64,000 nucleotides of DNA from Pseudoalteromonas sp. 0303 (GCF_013349995.1 NZ_JABVXF010000019.1:1-64000), one strand, 5' to 3'. Positions 54,279 through 64,000 are shown, counted from the stretch's first letter. Notes: a model not told the origin generated them from the letters alone. Numbers and translations: made by a program.

Positions 54279-55154
54279 TCAATCTGTAACTTGTTCTAAG
54301 TAAAGTCTATCAACTAAGAAATCATATTCTCTTTTTCGAGGATGACTTTCTGGTTTTTGGTAATCAGATAATGTACCAAGTTTTACATCTGGTTCTGGGT
54401 TTATCAAAATAAAAGGTAAAGCAGCACTAACATGATATCGGTTTTGAGCTGTATACCTTACATTAACTTGTGGACTAACTCTTGTAGGTCTACGAATTCG
54501 TAATTTTTCTTTTTCACCTAAACTTGCAACACGACTTTGCTCTTGTGCAACTAGCGCTTGCCAAGAGTGTTGGTCGATCATTCTTGGATTAGAATAACTA
54601 GCCGATTTATCGAGCATTGCTAAGGCCATTTTTTTTGTCAGCGTTTTAGTTGCGTGTTTGTGCATCCAAGTAAAACGAACAGAGTAGGGCGATTCAGTTT
54701 CAAAATGGATCTTACGATATGCAGCAAGTGTAATGAGATTAGGCACAGCATTATGAACCGCTTCAAATCGCGCATCATTATTATCGATAGCTATTACACT
54801 ATTTTTAAAATCAGCTTTGGCTTTATTTAACTGATTTATCCTTGCAATGAAATGTTGCTTATCGACATCTTTTAAAACTAATAAACCTGGATGTCTTTTT
54901 AATACTCGACTACTTAATCCTGTCTTTTTATAAAAATCACCAAAGGAATTTAGAATTAACTTATGAGCATCATCGCCTTCAATTTTTTGTACACTAATTG
55001 AAGAAGGGACTTTCTTTTCGTCGTTTATATCGATATCTGGCAATTGATAATATAATGCCTTATGAAAACCCACTTCCTTTAATTCTTCACAAAACAAATG
55101 AGTTAACTCACTTACTAAATCAAACTGACTGCGTATTTCTAACTTGGAACTCAT
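54279..55154 (-). CDS. tus: Tus-like DNA replication terminus site-binding protein
   Basis: A 291-residue protein that aligns by eye with E. coli Tus (309 residues). Matching blocks are FDLV near the start, VPNLITLAAYRKIHF (Tus PGLITLNAYRTLTV), VRFTWMHKHATKTLTKK (LRFGWANKHIIKNLHRD) and KLRIRRPTRVSPQVNVRY (KLKIKRPVKVQPIARVWY). Shared Arg/Lys in the last block contact the Ter core in E. coli. It blocks replication forks in one direction at Ter sites. Its place beside the origin, convergent with rep, suits an origin-proximal terminus. Two direct repeats in its promoter may be an operator. Confidence 0.85.
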   Translation of the reverse strand: MSSKLEIRSQFDLVSELTHLFCEELKEVGFHKALYYQLPDIDINDEKKVPSSISVQKIEGDDAHKLILNSFGDFYKKTGLSSRVLKRHPGLLVLKDVDKQHFIARINQLNKAKADFKNSVIAIDNNDARFEAVHNAVPNLITLAAYRKIHFETESPYSVRFTWMHKHATKTLTKKMALAMLDKSASYSNPRMIDQHSWQALVAQEQSRVASLGEKEKLRIRRPTRVSPQVNVRYTAQNRYHVSAALPFILINPEPDVKLGTLSDYQKPESHPRKREYDFLVDRLYLEQVTD

Positions 55155-55165
55155 AGGAACACATC

Positions 55166-55217
55166 TTACTTAAAGTTAATTTAATTCTAACCTTATCCCA
55201 TGATTACTTAAAGTTAA
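55166..55217. promoter_or_regulatory. Direct repeats in the tus promoter
   Basis: TTACTTAAAGTTAA occurs at 55166-55179 and 55204-55217, exactly 38 bp apart. They may bind Tus (autoregulation is known in E. coli) or another regulator. Confidence 0.5.
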
Positions 55218-55415
55218 ATTTTCTTTATTGCTGACCTAATAATTAAGCTGAATTGCGTATGATGTGTTCTCTACATTGTTTGCTAGTACAACTTTTGAAT
55301 TTGATCAATGAAAACGTAAAAAAGGATTTTTTTCACATGTAAAGCTGAGGTTACACTATGGCTTGATTAAGGTAAGATGTGTTCTTCTGTGGTGCGTCAA
55401 CGAAAACTTCGTGAA

Positions 55416-55433
55416 ACAGGTGTAACTAACTGG
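55416..55433 (+). other. Possible Ter-like site
   Basis: ACAGGTGTAACTAACTGG shares TGTAACTAA with the E. coli Ter core (TTGTAACTAAA), including the conserved C of the non-permissive end. The flanks differ, so this is only a candidate. Confidence 0.35.
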
Positions 55434-55588
55434 TTTATAACAATAAAATCATGGAGTTCTAATTGTTAATATCGAAACTGTTTATCAAATAGCGAAATAA
55501 TCATAAATAGCTGAATATTGTCCTTGAACTTAGTACGTGCAATAAGTTAGTTTTCGTTAACGGTCTATGTTAGGAATGAGGAAAGAAC

Positions 55589-56938
55589 ATGCAATCGTGG
55601 AACCCAGACAGCTGGAGAAAACTGCCGATACTTCAGCAGCCAGAGTACCCAGATCAAGAAGCCCTTAAATCTGTTGAAGGGCAATTAAAAAGCGCACCAC
55701 CTTTGGTATTTGCCGAAGAGACGCGTAGCTTATACAAACAACTAGAAGCTGTATGCGAAGGTAGAGCCTTCTTATTACAGGGTGGTGATTGTGCAGAGTC
55801 ATTTAGTGACTTTAATGCCGCAAATATCCGCGATACATTTAAAACCCTTTTACAAATGGCCGTTGTTTTAACTTATGGTGGTAAATGCCCTGTAGTTAAA
55901 ATTGCACGTATGGCAGGTCAGTACGCTAAGCCTCGCTCATCAGATTACGAAACAATCGATGGTGTTTCATTACCTTCGTACCGTGGTGATATCATCAATA
56001 ATTTTGAATTCACAGAGCAAGCACGTGTACCTGATCCACAGCGATTGATGACGGCTTATCATCACAGTGCTGCAACGCTGAATTTATTACGCGCATTCGC
56101 TCAAGGTGGTTTAGCCGATTTACATCAAGTAAACCGCTGGAACATGGGCTTCGTTGCTGCAAATCCGCTTAAAGAGAAATACCAACAGCTAGCTGACAGA
56201 ATTCAAGATGCGCTTGAATTTATGGAAGTGTGTGGTATCGACTCAACCGTTGCACCGAGCTTAAAAGAAACAGACTTATTTACATCACACGAAGCGTTGT
56301 TATTAGGCTATGAAGAAGCACTAACACGCCGTGACCACTTATCAGGTGATTGGTACGATTGTTCTGCACACTTTGTTTGGATTGGTGAACGTACACGTCA
56401 ACTTGATCATGCACACATCGAATTTTTTAAAGGTATTAAAAACCCAATTGGTGTGAAGGTTGGCCCAGGCATGGACCCAGATGAGCTAATCAAACTTATT
56501 GATGCAGTTAACCCAGATAACATTCCAGGTCGCTTAACGTTAATTACACGAATGGGTGCTGATGTTCTTCCAGAGAAACTACCGGCACTAGTACGTAAAG
56601 TACAACAAGAAGGCCGTAAAGTTATTTGGAGCTCAGATCCAATGCATGGTAATACAGAGAAAGCGAGCTCAGGTTATAAAACACGTAGCTTTAATAATAT
56701 TCTTCGTGAAATTAGCCAGTTCTTCGCAGTACACAAAGCTGAAGGTTCATACCCTGGTGGTGTTCACCTTGAAATGACTGGCCAGCACGTGACTGAATGT
56801 ACTGGGGGTGCGTATGGATTATCTGATGAAGATTTAGCACAACGCTACCGCACACAGTGCGACCCACGTTTAAATGCGGATCAAGTTTTAGAACTAGGTT
56901 TCTTAGTTGCTGATTTATTAAAAGACGCACGTAAGTAA
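55589..56938 (+). CDS. Class II DAHP synthase (3-deoxy-7-phosphoheptulonate synthase)
   Basis: A 449-residue plant-type DAHP synthase catalysing the first step of the shikimate pathway from PEP and erythrose 4-phosphate. It begins [19 protein letters not shown], the family start. [27 protein letters not shown] and [20 protein letters not shown] carry metal and PEP ligands (Cys of GGDCAE, His of DPMHGN). GAGGAAAG precedes the ATG. PEP synthase lies just downstream, so PEP supply and use are neighbours, although transcribed separately. Confidence 0.96.
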   Translation: MQSWNPDSWRKLPILQQPEYPDQEALKSVEGQLKSAPPLVFAEETRSLYKQLEAVCEGRAFLLQGGDCAESFSDFNAANIRDTFKTLLQMAVVLTYGGKCPVVKIARMAGQYAKPRSSDYETIDGVSLPSYRGDIINNFEFTEQARVPDPQRLMTAYHHSAATLNLLRAFAQGGLADLHQVNRWNMGFVAANPLKEKYQQLADRIQDALEFMEVCGIDSTVAPSLKETDLFTSHEALLLGYEEALTRRDHLSGDWYDCSAHFVWIGERTRQLDHAHIEFFKGIKNPIGVKVGPGMDPDELIKLIDAVNPDNIPGRLTLITRMGADVLPEKLPALVRKVQQEGRKVIWSSDPMHGNTEKASSGYKTRSFNNILREISQFFAVHKAEGSYPGGVHLEMTGQHVTECTGGAYGLSDEDLAQRYRTQCDPRLNADQVLELGFLVADLLKDARK

Positions 56939-56950
56939 CACTAAGTTATT

Positions 56951-56981
56951 AAAAAAAGGCTGCACATTGCAGCCTTTTTTA
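56951..56981. terminator. Bidirectional terminator
   Basis: AAAAGGCTGC-ACATT-GCAGCCTTTTTT between the convergent DAHP synthase and ppsR genes. Confidence 0.92.
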
Positions 56982-57000
56982 ATGTCCGATACTAAATAGG

Positions 57001-57810
57001 TTAGTACTTACGTCTTTCAAGTCCAGTATCAGATATAATCTTTGCAGAAATTTCTTCTACTGAATGATGAGTTGAATTTAAAAATTGAATCTTCTGCTTT
57101 TTATAAAGCATTTCTACTTCACGTACTTCGATACGACATTGTTTTAAAGACGCATATTTTGAATTGGCCATACGTCGCTGGCGAATATCGGCAAGGCGAA
57201 CAGGGTCAATCGTTAAACCAAAAAGTTTATGTTTGTAAGCTTTTAAACACTCAGGCAGGGTGCCTCTTTCTAGATCATCTTCTGTTAGCGGGTAATTGGC
57301 TGCTTTAATGCCATACTGTAATGCCAAGTATAAACTAGTAGGTGTTTTACCGCTTCGGCTAACACCCACTAAAATAATGTCGGCTTCAGAGTAGTTTTTA
57401 ATGTTAGCGCCATCATCATTGGTCAACGCATAGTTAACAGCATCAATACGAAAATCATAACTTTTCTCGTGCATTGAATGCGTTCTATGAACCTTCGGTA
57501 CTGGCGCAACTTTTAACTCTTGAGAAATTTTATCACTGTATTGTGATAAAAAGTCATAACACACCGCGCAAGACGATTTAATAATTTCACTTAGCTCGTG
57601 GTTTACAAAAGTGAAGAACACGAGTGGCTGTTCACCATCACGTTGCGCTGTTGAATTAATTAAGTTCTTAACTTCAATTGCTTTTTTTTCTGTTTCAACA
57701 AAAGGAATTGTTTTGTGATTAAACTCAACAGGAAACATAGATAAGGTCGCATGACCAAACACTTCAGAGGTGATTGCTGTTCCATCAGAAATATAAAATG
57801 CAGTTCTCAT
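57001..57810 (-). CDS. ppsR: PEP synthase regulatory protein (PPSR, DUF299 family)
   Basis: A bifunctional serine/threonine kinase and pyrophosphorylase that inactivates and reactivates PEP synthase. The 269-residue form starts MRTAFYISDGTAITSEVFGH behind AAGGTT; an upstream Met at 57840 adds 10 residues of poor fit. The nucleotide-binding loop is VGVSRSGKTPTSLYLA, and YPLTEDDLERGTLP is conserved. It is divergent from ppsA, its target, the usual arrangement. Confidence 0.96.
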   Translation of the reverse strand: MRTAFYISDGTAITSEVFGHATLSMFPVEFNHKTIPFVETEKKAIEVKNLINSTAQRDGEQPLVFFTFVNHELSEIIKSSCAVCYDFLSQYSDKISQELKVAPVPKVHRTHSMHEKSYDFRIDAVNYALTNDDGANIKNYSEADIILVGVSRSGKTPTSLYLALQYGIKAANYPLTEDDLERGTLPECLKAYKHKLFGLTIDPVRLADIRQRRMANSKYASLKQCRIEVREVEMLYKKQKIQFLNSTHHSVEEISAKIISDTGLERRKY

Positions 57811-57962
57811 ATTTAACCTTTTTATTACCTTTATCTGCAAAATAGGGGCTTCACGGTTTACGTGAGGTCTGTTGCCAGTGTAGAATGACTAAGACCTTTT
57901 TAGAAGGTTTTCTTTCTTAACTCTCACAGTTAGTACTACAATTTGTTTATGGAGAAAGATCC

Positions 57963-60338
57963 GTGCAAGAATACGTTCTCTGGTATCAAGAGCTTGGTAT
58001 GCAAGATGTTCCTCGTGTTGGCGGTAAAAACGCTTCACTAGGTGAAATGATCTCAAACCTAGCTAACGCTGGTGTTCAAGTGCCAGGTGGTTTCGCTACA
58101 ACCGCTGATGCATTCAATGAGTTTCTAGAGCAATCTGGTTTAAACTCAAAAATCCACGATATTTTAGACACATTGGATGTGGATGATGTAAATACACTCG
58201 CTAAAGTCGGTGCCGAAATCCGCCAATGGATTATCGATACACCATTCCAACCAAACCTAGACCAAGCCATCCGCGACGCATATAACCAACTACACGGCGA
58301 CGCATCACAAGATGTTTCATTTGCAGTTCGCTCATCTGCTACAGCAGAAGACATGCCAGACGCTTCATTCGCAGGACAACAAGAAACGTTTTTAAACGTA
58401 CGTGGTATTGATGCAGTAATGACTGCTATCAAACACGTGTTTGCCTCACTATTTAATGATCGCGCTATTTCTTACCGTGTTCACCAAGGTTATGACCACC
58501 GTGGTGTTGCATTATCAGCTGGCATCCAACGCATGGTTCGTTCAGATAAAGCAGCTTCAGGTGTTATGTTCAGTATTGATACTGAATCTGGCTTTGAAGA
58601 TGTTGTATTTGTCACTTCAAGCTATGGTCTTGGTGAAATGGTTGTACAGGGTGCTGTAAACCCAGATGAATTTTATGTTCATAAACCAACGCTTGCTAAC
58701 GGTAAACCTTCAGTAGTTCGCCGTAATATTGGTTCAAAAGCAATCCAAATGATTTACTCTGCGGATGAATCACATGGTAAGCAAGTAGAAATTGTTGACG
58801 TAGATTCGTCACTTTCAAACAAATTCTCAATCACAGATGCTGAAGTTCAAGAACTTGCAAAGCAAGCTGTGATCATCGAAAAGCACTACGGTCGTCCAAT
58901 GGACATCGAGTGGGCAAAAGACGGCAGCGACGGTAAACTTTACATCGTTCAAGCACGTCCAGAAACAGTTCGTTCAAACGAAGACGCTAACGTTATGGAG
59001 CGTTTCCAATTAAATGGTACAAGCACTGTTGTTGCTGAAGGCCGTGCAATTGGTCACAAGATTGGTTCAGGTACAGTACGCGTACTAGATTCAATTGATG
59101 AAATGGACAAAGTACAACAAGGTGACATTCTAGTTACTGACATGACTGACCCAGACTGGGAGCCAATCATGAAACGTGCCGCTGCGATTGTTACAAACCG
59201 TGGCGGTCGTACTTGTCACGCGGCAATCATTGCACGTGAATTAGGTATTCCTGCAGTTGTTGGTTGTGGTAATGCAACTGATTTAATTAAAGCAGGCCAA
59301 GATGTAACTGTATCGTGTGCCGAAGGTGACACAGGTTATATCTACGAAGGTATTTTAGATTACGAAGTACTTACTTCACGTGTTGATGAAATGCCAGAGT
59401 TACCAATGAAAGTTATGATGAACGTAGGTAACCCTGATCGTGCATTTGACTTTGCACGCTTACCTCATGCAGGTGTTGGCCTTGCGCGTGTTGAATTCGT
59501 AATCAACCGTATGATTGGTGTTCACCCTAAAGCACTTCTTAACTTTGATGCTCAATCTGACGAGCTAAAAGCTGAAATCTCAGAAATGATGGCAGGTTAT
59601 GAATCACCTGTAGAATTCTATATTTCTAAGCTTGTTGAAGGTATTGCAACACTAGGTTGTGCGTTTGCACCTGAGCGTGTCATTGTTCGTATGTCTGACT
59701 TTAAGTCAAACGAATATGGAAACCTTGTTGGCGGCCAACAATATGAGCCGGAAGAAGAAAACCCAATGATTGGTTTCCGTGGTGCAGCACGTTATATCTC
59801 TGAAGATTTCCGTGACTGTTTCGCGTTAGAGTGTGAAGCGATTAAACGTGTTCGCAACGAAATGGGTATGACTAATATTGAAATCATGATCCCATTTGTT
59901 CGTACGCTTGAAGAAGGTAAGCGCGTTATTGAATTACTAGAAGAACATGGCCTTAAACGTGGCGAAAATGGTCTGAAAGTAATCATGATGTGTGAATTAC
60001 CATCAAACGCGTTACTTGCAGATGAGTTCTTAGAATATTTTGATGGTTTCTCTATCGGTTCAAACGACTTAACTCAGTTAACATTAGGTCTTGACCGTGA
60101 CTCAGGTTTAATTGCGCATCTATTTGATGAGCGTAACCCTGCAATCAAGAAACTATTATCAATGGCTATTCAAACTGCTAAAGCAAAAGGCAAATACGTA
60201 GGTATTTGTGGTCAAGGTCCTTCAGATCATGAAGACTTTGCAGCTTGGTTAGTTGAGCAGGGCATTGATTCTGTTTCTCTGAACCCAGATACAGTATTAG
60301 AAACTTGGTTATATCTTGCTAAGAAATTAGCCGACTAA
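57963..60338 (+). CDS. ppsA: Phosphoenolpyruvate synthase
   Basis: The 791-residue enzyme turns pyruvate, ATP and water into PEP, AMP and phosphate for gluconeogenesis. It starts at GTG behind GGAGAAAG. The ATP-binding domain opens [20 protein letters not shown], the swivelling phosphohistidine is His419 in [10 protein letters not shown], and the C-terminal barrel has [13 protein letters not shown] and [10 protein letters not shown]. The PPSR target Thr is expected next to the catalytic His (RTCH here). Divergent from ppsR; a terminator follows. Confidence 0.97.
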   Translation: MQEYVLWYQELGMQDVPRVGGKNASLGEMISNLANAGVQVPGGFATTADAFNEFLEQSGLNSKIHDILDTLDVDDVNTLAKVGAEIRQWIIDTPFQPNLDQAIRDAYNQLHGDASQDVSFAVRSSATAEDMPDASFAGQQETFLNVRGIDAVMTAIKHVFASLFNDRAISYRVHQGYDHRGVALSAGIQRMVRSDKAASGVMFSIDTESGFEDVVFVTSSYGLGEMVVQGAVNPDEFYVHKPTLANGKPSVVRRNIGSKAIQMIYSADESHGKQVEIVDVDSSLSNKFSITDAEVQELAKQAVIIEKHYGRPMDIEWAKDGSDGKLYIVQARPETVRSNEDANVMERFQLNGTSTVVAEGRAIGHKIGSGTVRVLDSIDEMDKVQQGDILVTDMTDPDWEPIMKRAAAIVTNRGGRTCHAAIIARELGIPAVVGCGNATDLIKAGQDVTVSCAEGDTGYIYEGILDYEVLTSRVDEMPELPMKVMMNVGNPDRAFDFARLPHAGVGLARVEFVINRMIGVHPKALLNFDAQSDELKAEISEMMAGYESPVEFYISKLVEGIATLGCAFAPERVIVRMSDFKSNEYGNLVGGQQYEPEEENPMIGFRGAARYISEDFRDCFALECEAIKRVRNEMGMTNIEIMIPFVRTLEEGKRVIELLEEHGLKRGENGLKVIMMCELPSNALLADEFLEYFDGFSIGSNDLTQLTLGLDRDSGLIAHLFDERNPAIKKLLSMAIQTAKAKGKYVGICGQGPSDHEDFAAWLVEQGIDSVSLNPDTVLETWLYLAKKLAD

Positions 60339-60375
60339 GTACTTTATTTAACTAAAATAAAGATTCTAATATAAA

Positions 60376-60402
60376 AAATGCCAGCACTTAGCTGGCATTT
60401 TT
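60376..60402 (+). terminator. ppsA terminator
   Basis: AAATGCCAGC-ACTTA-GCTGGCATTT followed by T. Confidence 0.9.
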
Positions 60403-60437
60403 GTTACTTCGATGGGTGTGTTGACCTTCTAGTTCTT

Positions 60438-60570
60438 TCTAGGGGCGATTAACTCTTTGTTACCTACATGGATGTAGGTAAGGAGCGTGAGCAGGACGCG
60501 GTAGCTTTGCTCGATTTTTACTTAGCCCACTAGGTTTCAAATCTCGCGCCGCGATTAAATCGCCCCTAGA
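60438..60570. mobile_element. MITE-like element of about 133 bp
   Basis: The ends are 13-bp perfect inverted repeats: TCTAGGGGCGATT on the left and its complement on the right. Inside is a perfect hairpin TACCTACATGGATGTAGGTA (60461-60480). It has no coding capacity. Size and structure fit a non-autonomous miniature element or large repetitive palindrome; no clear target duplication was found. Confidence 0.55.
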
Positions 60571-60590
60571 GTGAACAAAGTCTAATCTAC

Positions 60591-60609
60591 AAAGGGCAAC
60601 ACGCCCTTT
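60591..60609 (-). terminator. Possible terminator of the PGPGW-type gene
   Basis: AAAGGGC-GTGTT-GCCCTTT on the minus strand right after the stop codon, with only a weak T tract. Confidence 0.55.
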
Positions 60610-60612
60610 AAA

Positions 60613-60822
60613 TCAGCGAGCAAGTTTTTTATCGATATAAGCACATGACTTAGTCAGAGCCTTTTGGCACACGGTTAAATAATCACGCGCTTTAGGATAA
60701 TAAAAAGATAAACAGAAAAGCCCTGCAATAAAGAAGATCAGCGACGGTCCGGGAATAATGACAAAAACTAAACCCAATAACATGCACAAGGCACCTAAAC
60801 TGATTAATGCAATTTTTTTCAT
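60613..60822 (-). CDS. PGPGW-type small membrane protein
   Basis: A 69-residue protein with two hydrophobic segments around the turn VIIPGPSLIFFIAGLFCL, the pattern of the PGPGW transmembrane family, then a basic tail (YIDKKLAR). Function unknown. It is divergent from the ydiJ-type gene with 147 bp between them. Confidence 0.82.
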   Translation of the reverse strand: MKKIALISLGALCMLLGLVFVIIPGPSLIFFIAGLFCLSFYYPKARDYLTVCQKALTKSCAYIDKKLAR

Positions 60823-60969
60823 CTGACTATCTCATTTGCTGCTTTAATAAACAGTATAAAAGTATTGCCCCTCAAATCGATAAAAAGAGTGTTACAAACT
60901 GTAAAATCTTCAATTTATCTTAGCTATTAGCATGATATAATTTGCAAAATGCCTTAATTTATCACCGTC

Positions 60970-63900
60970 ATGATAGCAACAATAAGCCAACAACAAGCCG
61001 CCACAGAACTCGTATCTAATTACTTAGAAACAATTAAAAAACAAGGTTTTAGTGGTGATACCGATGCAAGCTTTTCTACACGTTTAAGTTTATCGACCGA
61101 TAACAGCGTTTACCAACAGGTACCTCAAGGTGTCATCTTTCCAAAGTCAGCAAAAGACATACAACTTGCTATGCAAATTGCTTCACGTGATCCTTTTTTA
61201 TCACTGACTTTTGGTCCACGCGGTGGCGGTACGGGTACTAATGGCCAATCGCTAACACCCGGTATAGTTGTTGATTTATCACGTTATATGCGTGAAATCT
61301 TAGAAATCAATGTCGAAGAAAACTGGGTACGCGTGCAGACGGGTGTAATAAAGGATCAATTAAATGACTTTTTACGCCCTTATGGTTTTTTCTTTGCACC
61401 CGATTTATCAACAAGTAACCGAGCAACAATCGGTGGCATGATAAATACAGATGCCTCTGGTCAAGGCTCTTTGGTTTATGGCAAAACCAGTGATCACGTT
61501 TTAGGCCTAACAACTTATCTTGTTGATGGCACTGAAATGTCAACAACCCCTATACCTATTGAAAAAGCTAAAGTAATTGCTGAACAAAACACGACTGTAG
61601 GTAAATTATATAAAACAGTTATCGATATTGGCCTTGAAAACCGTGATGCTATTTTAGAAAAATTCCCACGTTTAAACCGTTTTCTAACCGGTTACGATTT
61701 AGAACATATTTTTTCTGATGATTTACAAACCTTTGATATGAGCCGATTAATTACTGGTTCCGAAGGTTCTTTAGGTATTGTTACAGAAGCGAAACTTAAC
61801 ATTACGCCAATTGCAGAATTTAAAACATTAATAAATATTAAATACGATAGCTTTGATTCTGCACTTCGTCATTCACCATTTCTAGTTGCAGCAAATGCAA
61901 CTTCTGTAGAAACAGTCGATAGCAAAGTACTTAACCTTGCTCGAGAAGATATCATTTGGCATTCAGTATCGGACTTAATAACCGATGTTGAAAACAAAGA
62001 TATGCAAGGGCTCAACATGGTTGAGTTTAATGCAGTTTCACCTGAAGATATTAAAGATAAAGTAGACACTCTCTGTAAGCTACTCGATGAATGTGTTGCA
62101 AAACAAACTAATGGGGTGATCGGTTATCAGTTAACGAATGACAAAGCTGATATTTTAAAAATTTATGCAATGCGTAAAAAATCAGTAGGCCTTTTAGGTA
62201 ATGTAAAAGGCAGTCAAAAACCGTTAGCTTTTGCTGAAGATACTGCAGTACCTCCAGAAAACCTAGCAGATTTTATAGTCGAGTTTCGTGAACTTCTCGA
62301 TAACCACAACCTACAATATGGTATGTTCGGTCATGTTGATGCCGGCGTATTACACGTAAGACCTGCACTAGATATGTGTGACCCTGAGCAAGAAAAATTA
62401 CTTCGTCATATTTCAGATGAAGTCGTTAAACTGACTGCCAAATATGGCGGCTTGATGTGGGGTGAGCACGGCAAAGGATATCGAAGTGAATATGGCCCTG
62501 AATTTTTCGGCGAGCATTTATTTACACAACTTCGAAAAATCAAAGCGGCATTTGATCCAAATAACAGAGTAAACCCAGGTAAAATCTGTACGCCAATTGA
62601 AAGTAAAGACTCACTCGTTTCTGTTGATGATCAAAAGCGTGCCTGGTTCGACAATGAAATTTCTATCGATGTTAAAACAGAATTTAATAACGCGATGACC
62701 TGTAATGGTAATGGCCTGTGTTTTAACTACGATGAAAAATCACCAATGTGTCCATCTTATAAAGTAACAGGTGACCGCCGTTATTCACCTAAAGGTCGCG
62801 CAAGTTTAATGCGCGAATGGTTGCGACTTCAAGAGTCTGAAAATATAGATTTACTCAATGTCGAAAAAGAATTAGTTAATGGCGAAGTAATCACTTGGTG
62901 GGAACGCTATCAACATAGTCGCGATAAGAAAAAAGGTGTTTATGATTTCTCTCACGAAGTGAAAGAATCAATGGATGAATGTTTAGCTTGTAAAGCATGT
63001 ACAACTGCATGCCCAATAAAAGTTGATGTACCAACATTCCGTTCACGCTTTTTAAATTTCTACCACAGTTATTATGCTCGTCCTGCTAAAGATTACTTAG
63101 TTGCAGGCATCGAACAAACTGTGCCGGTGATGGCAAAGTTTGCTAAAGTGGTAAATCCAATTGTAAATACAAAGCTTGTTTCAGGTTTAATTAAAAATAC
63201 CATTGGTTATGTTGATACGCCAAGCTTAAGCGTACCGCAACTTTCTAAACGTATTTCTAAAGATCAGCAATTTAATTTTGAATTACTTAACTCGCTTTCA
63301 AAAGAACAACAAGCAGAGTATGTACTAATAGTTCAAGATCCATTCACTAGTTTTTACGAAGCTGAATTAGTCGAAAGCTTTATTAAAGTGATTAAAGCGC
63401 TAGGCAAAAAACCGATGCTATTACCGTTTAAACCAAATGGTAAAGCTCAGCATGTAAAAGGTTTTTTAAATGAATTTAAAACAACAGCAAAAAATGCAGC
63501 TGAGTTTTTAAATTCACTGAGTGAAATCAACGCGCCTTTAGTTGGGCTCGATGCATCTTTGGTTATGTGTTACAGAGATGAGTATGTCTCAATATTAAAA
63601 GATCAGCGTGGTGACTTTAAAGTTGAATTAGCTCATGAATGGCTTCAAACGCAAAACTTTAAACAAGTTACTCTTGCCACTACAACGAGTTCGCCATTTA
63701 AATTATTAAGTCATTGTACTGAAACAACAGCAATGCCGAATGCTTCTAAAGTTTGGCAAACCATTTTTGCTGATCTAAATTTACAACTCGAAACTACCAG
63801 TACGGGTTGTTGTGGTATGGCAGGAACATACGGCCACGAAAAGCAAAACCAAGAAAATTCACGGGCTCTTTATGAAATGAGTTGGCAACCAATTATTTCT

Positions 63901-64000
63901 AATAATGAGCCTGAAACTATTTTAGCAACTGGCTTTTCTTGTCGTAGCCAAGTGAAGCGCTATGAAAAATTTAAGCCAAAGCATCCACTGCAATTAATTG
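60970..64000 (+). CDS. ydiJ: FAD- and FeS-containing dehydrogenase, YdiJ-like (partial)
   Basis: The open frame runs to the window edge (1010 codons seen), so the C-terminus is incomplete by probably few residues; E. coli YdiJ has about 1018. The FAD_binding_4 domain lies near residues 50-220 (FGPRGGGTGTNGQSLTPGIV, TIGGMINTDASGQGSL), then the FAD-linked oxidase C domain (MFGHVDAGVLHVRP, GEHGKGYRSEYG). FeS clusters are indicated by CLACKACTTACPIKV, and cysteines of a CCG-type domain include TGCCGMAGTYGHE. YdiJ oxidises D-2-hydroxyglutarate. No upstream ribosome site is strong. Confidence 0.9.
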   Translation, partial: MIATISQQQAATELVSNYLETIKKQGFSGDTDASFSTRLSLSTDNSVYQQVPQGVIFPKSAKDIQLAMQIASRDPFLSLTFGPRGGGTGTNGQSLTPGIVVDLSRYMREILEINVEENWVRVQTGVIKDQLNDFLRPYGFFFAPDLSTSNRATIGGMINTDASGQGSLVYGKTSDHVLGLTTYLVDGTEMSTTPIPIEKAKVIAEQNTTVGKLYKTVIDIGLENRDAILEKFPRLNRFLTGYDLEHIFSDDLQTFDMSRLITGSEGSLGIVTEAKLNITPIAEFKTLINIKYDSFDSALRHSPFLVAANATSVETVDSKVLNLAREDIIWHSVSDLITDVENKDMQGLNMVEFNAVSPEDIKDKVDTLCKLLDECVAKQTNGVIGYQLTNDKADILKIYAMRKKSVGLLGNVKGSQKPLAFAEDTAVPPENLADFIVEFRELLDNHNLQYGMFGHVDAGVLHVRPALDMCDPEQEKLLRHISDEVVKLTAKYGGLMWGEHGKGYRSEYGPEFFGEHLFTQLRKIKAAFDPNNRVNPGKICTPIESKDSLVSVDDQKRAWFDNEISIDVKTEFNNAMTCNGNGLCFNYDEKSPMCPSYKVTGDRRYSPKGRASLMREWLRLQESENIDLLNVEKELVNGEVITWWERYQHSRDKKKGVYDFSHEVKESMDECLACKACTTACPIKVDVPTFRSRFLNFYHSYYARPAKDYLVAGIEQTVPVMAKFAKVVNPIVNTKLVSGLIKNTIGYVDTPSLSVPQLSKRISKDQQFNFELLNSLSKEQQAEYVLIVQDPFTSFYEAELVESFIKVIKALGKKPMLLPFKPNGKAQHVKGFLNEFKTTAKNAAEFLNSLSEINAPLVGLDASLVMCYRDEYVSILKDQRGDFKVELAHEWLQTQNFKQVTLATTTSSPFKLLSHCTETTAMPNASKVWQTIFADLNLQLETTSTGCCGMAGTYGHEKQNQENSRALYEMSWQPIISNNEPETILATGFSCRSQVKRYEKFKPKHPLQLI

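Larger units (their letters stand above)
55155..55588. other. Spacer between tus and DAHP synthase genes
   Basis: No gene. It holds the tus promoter (direct repeats at 55166 and 55204), a possible Ter-like sequence at 55416-55433, the motif GATGTGTTCT at about 55260 and 55376 with an inverted copy near 55157, and the promoter and ribosome site (GAGGAAAG) of the DAHP synthase gene. Confidence 0.6.

Noticed and set aside
55339..55356. TGTAAAGCTGAGGTTACA as a parS-like site
   Set aside because: Six-base mixed spacer and a mismatch in the right half.

Overview
The window looks like part of the secondary chromosome (chromid) of a marine gammaproteobacterium, most probably Pseudoalteromonas. The basis is the protein flavour (Alteromonadales-type S9 and M1 peptidases, isocitrate lyase of about 530 residues, class II DAHP synthase), the fairly AT-rich composition, and a plasmid-type replication and partition locus beside core metabolic genes. 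No rRNA, tRNA, insertion sequence, prophage or CRISPR array was seen.

Layout. 0-8 kb: a VOC protein, a secreted S9 peptidase, a repeat-packed 1-kb intergenic region, then the divergent glyoxylate-shunt pair aceA / glcB. 8-19 kb: a YebC-like regulator, a HAD phosphatase, an M1 peptidase operon, two small paralogous membrane proteins, sbcD-sbcC and a methyltransferase. 19-24 kb: gamma-glutamyltransferase, a periplasmic binding protein, a CheY-like receiver, a YaiI-family protein and a lipocalin. 24-26.4 kb: an iron-type DUF3649-PepSY-DUF3325 cassette with a possible Fur box. 26.5-30.6 kb: racemase, VOC, uracil-DNA glycosylase, phytanoyl-CoA dioxygenase, arfB and a secreted chitin-binding-like protein. 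30.6-46.3 kb: a MarR-controlled efflux operon, a split spermidine synthase-like pair with TlpA, a mini-FliF protein, hydrolases, a lipoprotein of the DPP IV family, a LigB-type dioxygenase, tpm, a LysR regulator, a DJ-1 protein and rmuC. 46.4-55.2 kb: SNF2/SWIM helicase, parB, parA, a replication origin, the initiator gene rep and a tus homologue. 55.5-64 kb: DAHP synthase, ppsR / ppsA, a MITE-like element, a PGPGW-type protein and a ydiJ-type dehydrogenase cut by the window end.

The replication locus ties the window together. The parA-rep intergenic region holds two perfect DnaA boxes, an AT-rich stretch and a series of about 20-bp repeats fitting GTTAGTAAAANNNTGATCY, each with a Dam (GATC) site. 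An inverted pair of the same repeat sits just upstream of rep, as expected for an autorepression operator. The repeat also occurs downstream of parB and as single copies across 24-49 kb, often inside coding sequence, and a variant series lies in the repeat-rich region near 3.3 kb. A second dispersed element is the palindrome TGTAAA-N5(G/C)-TTTACA: six perfect and three one-mismatch copies between 3.2 and 48.4 kb, several inside genes. It is a strong candidate centromere (parS) for this ParAB. A Tus homologue next to the origin fits the origin-proximal terminus reported for Pseudoalteromonas chromids that replicate unidirectionally. The binding proteins for both repeat families are inferred, not shown.
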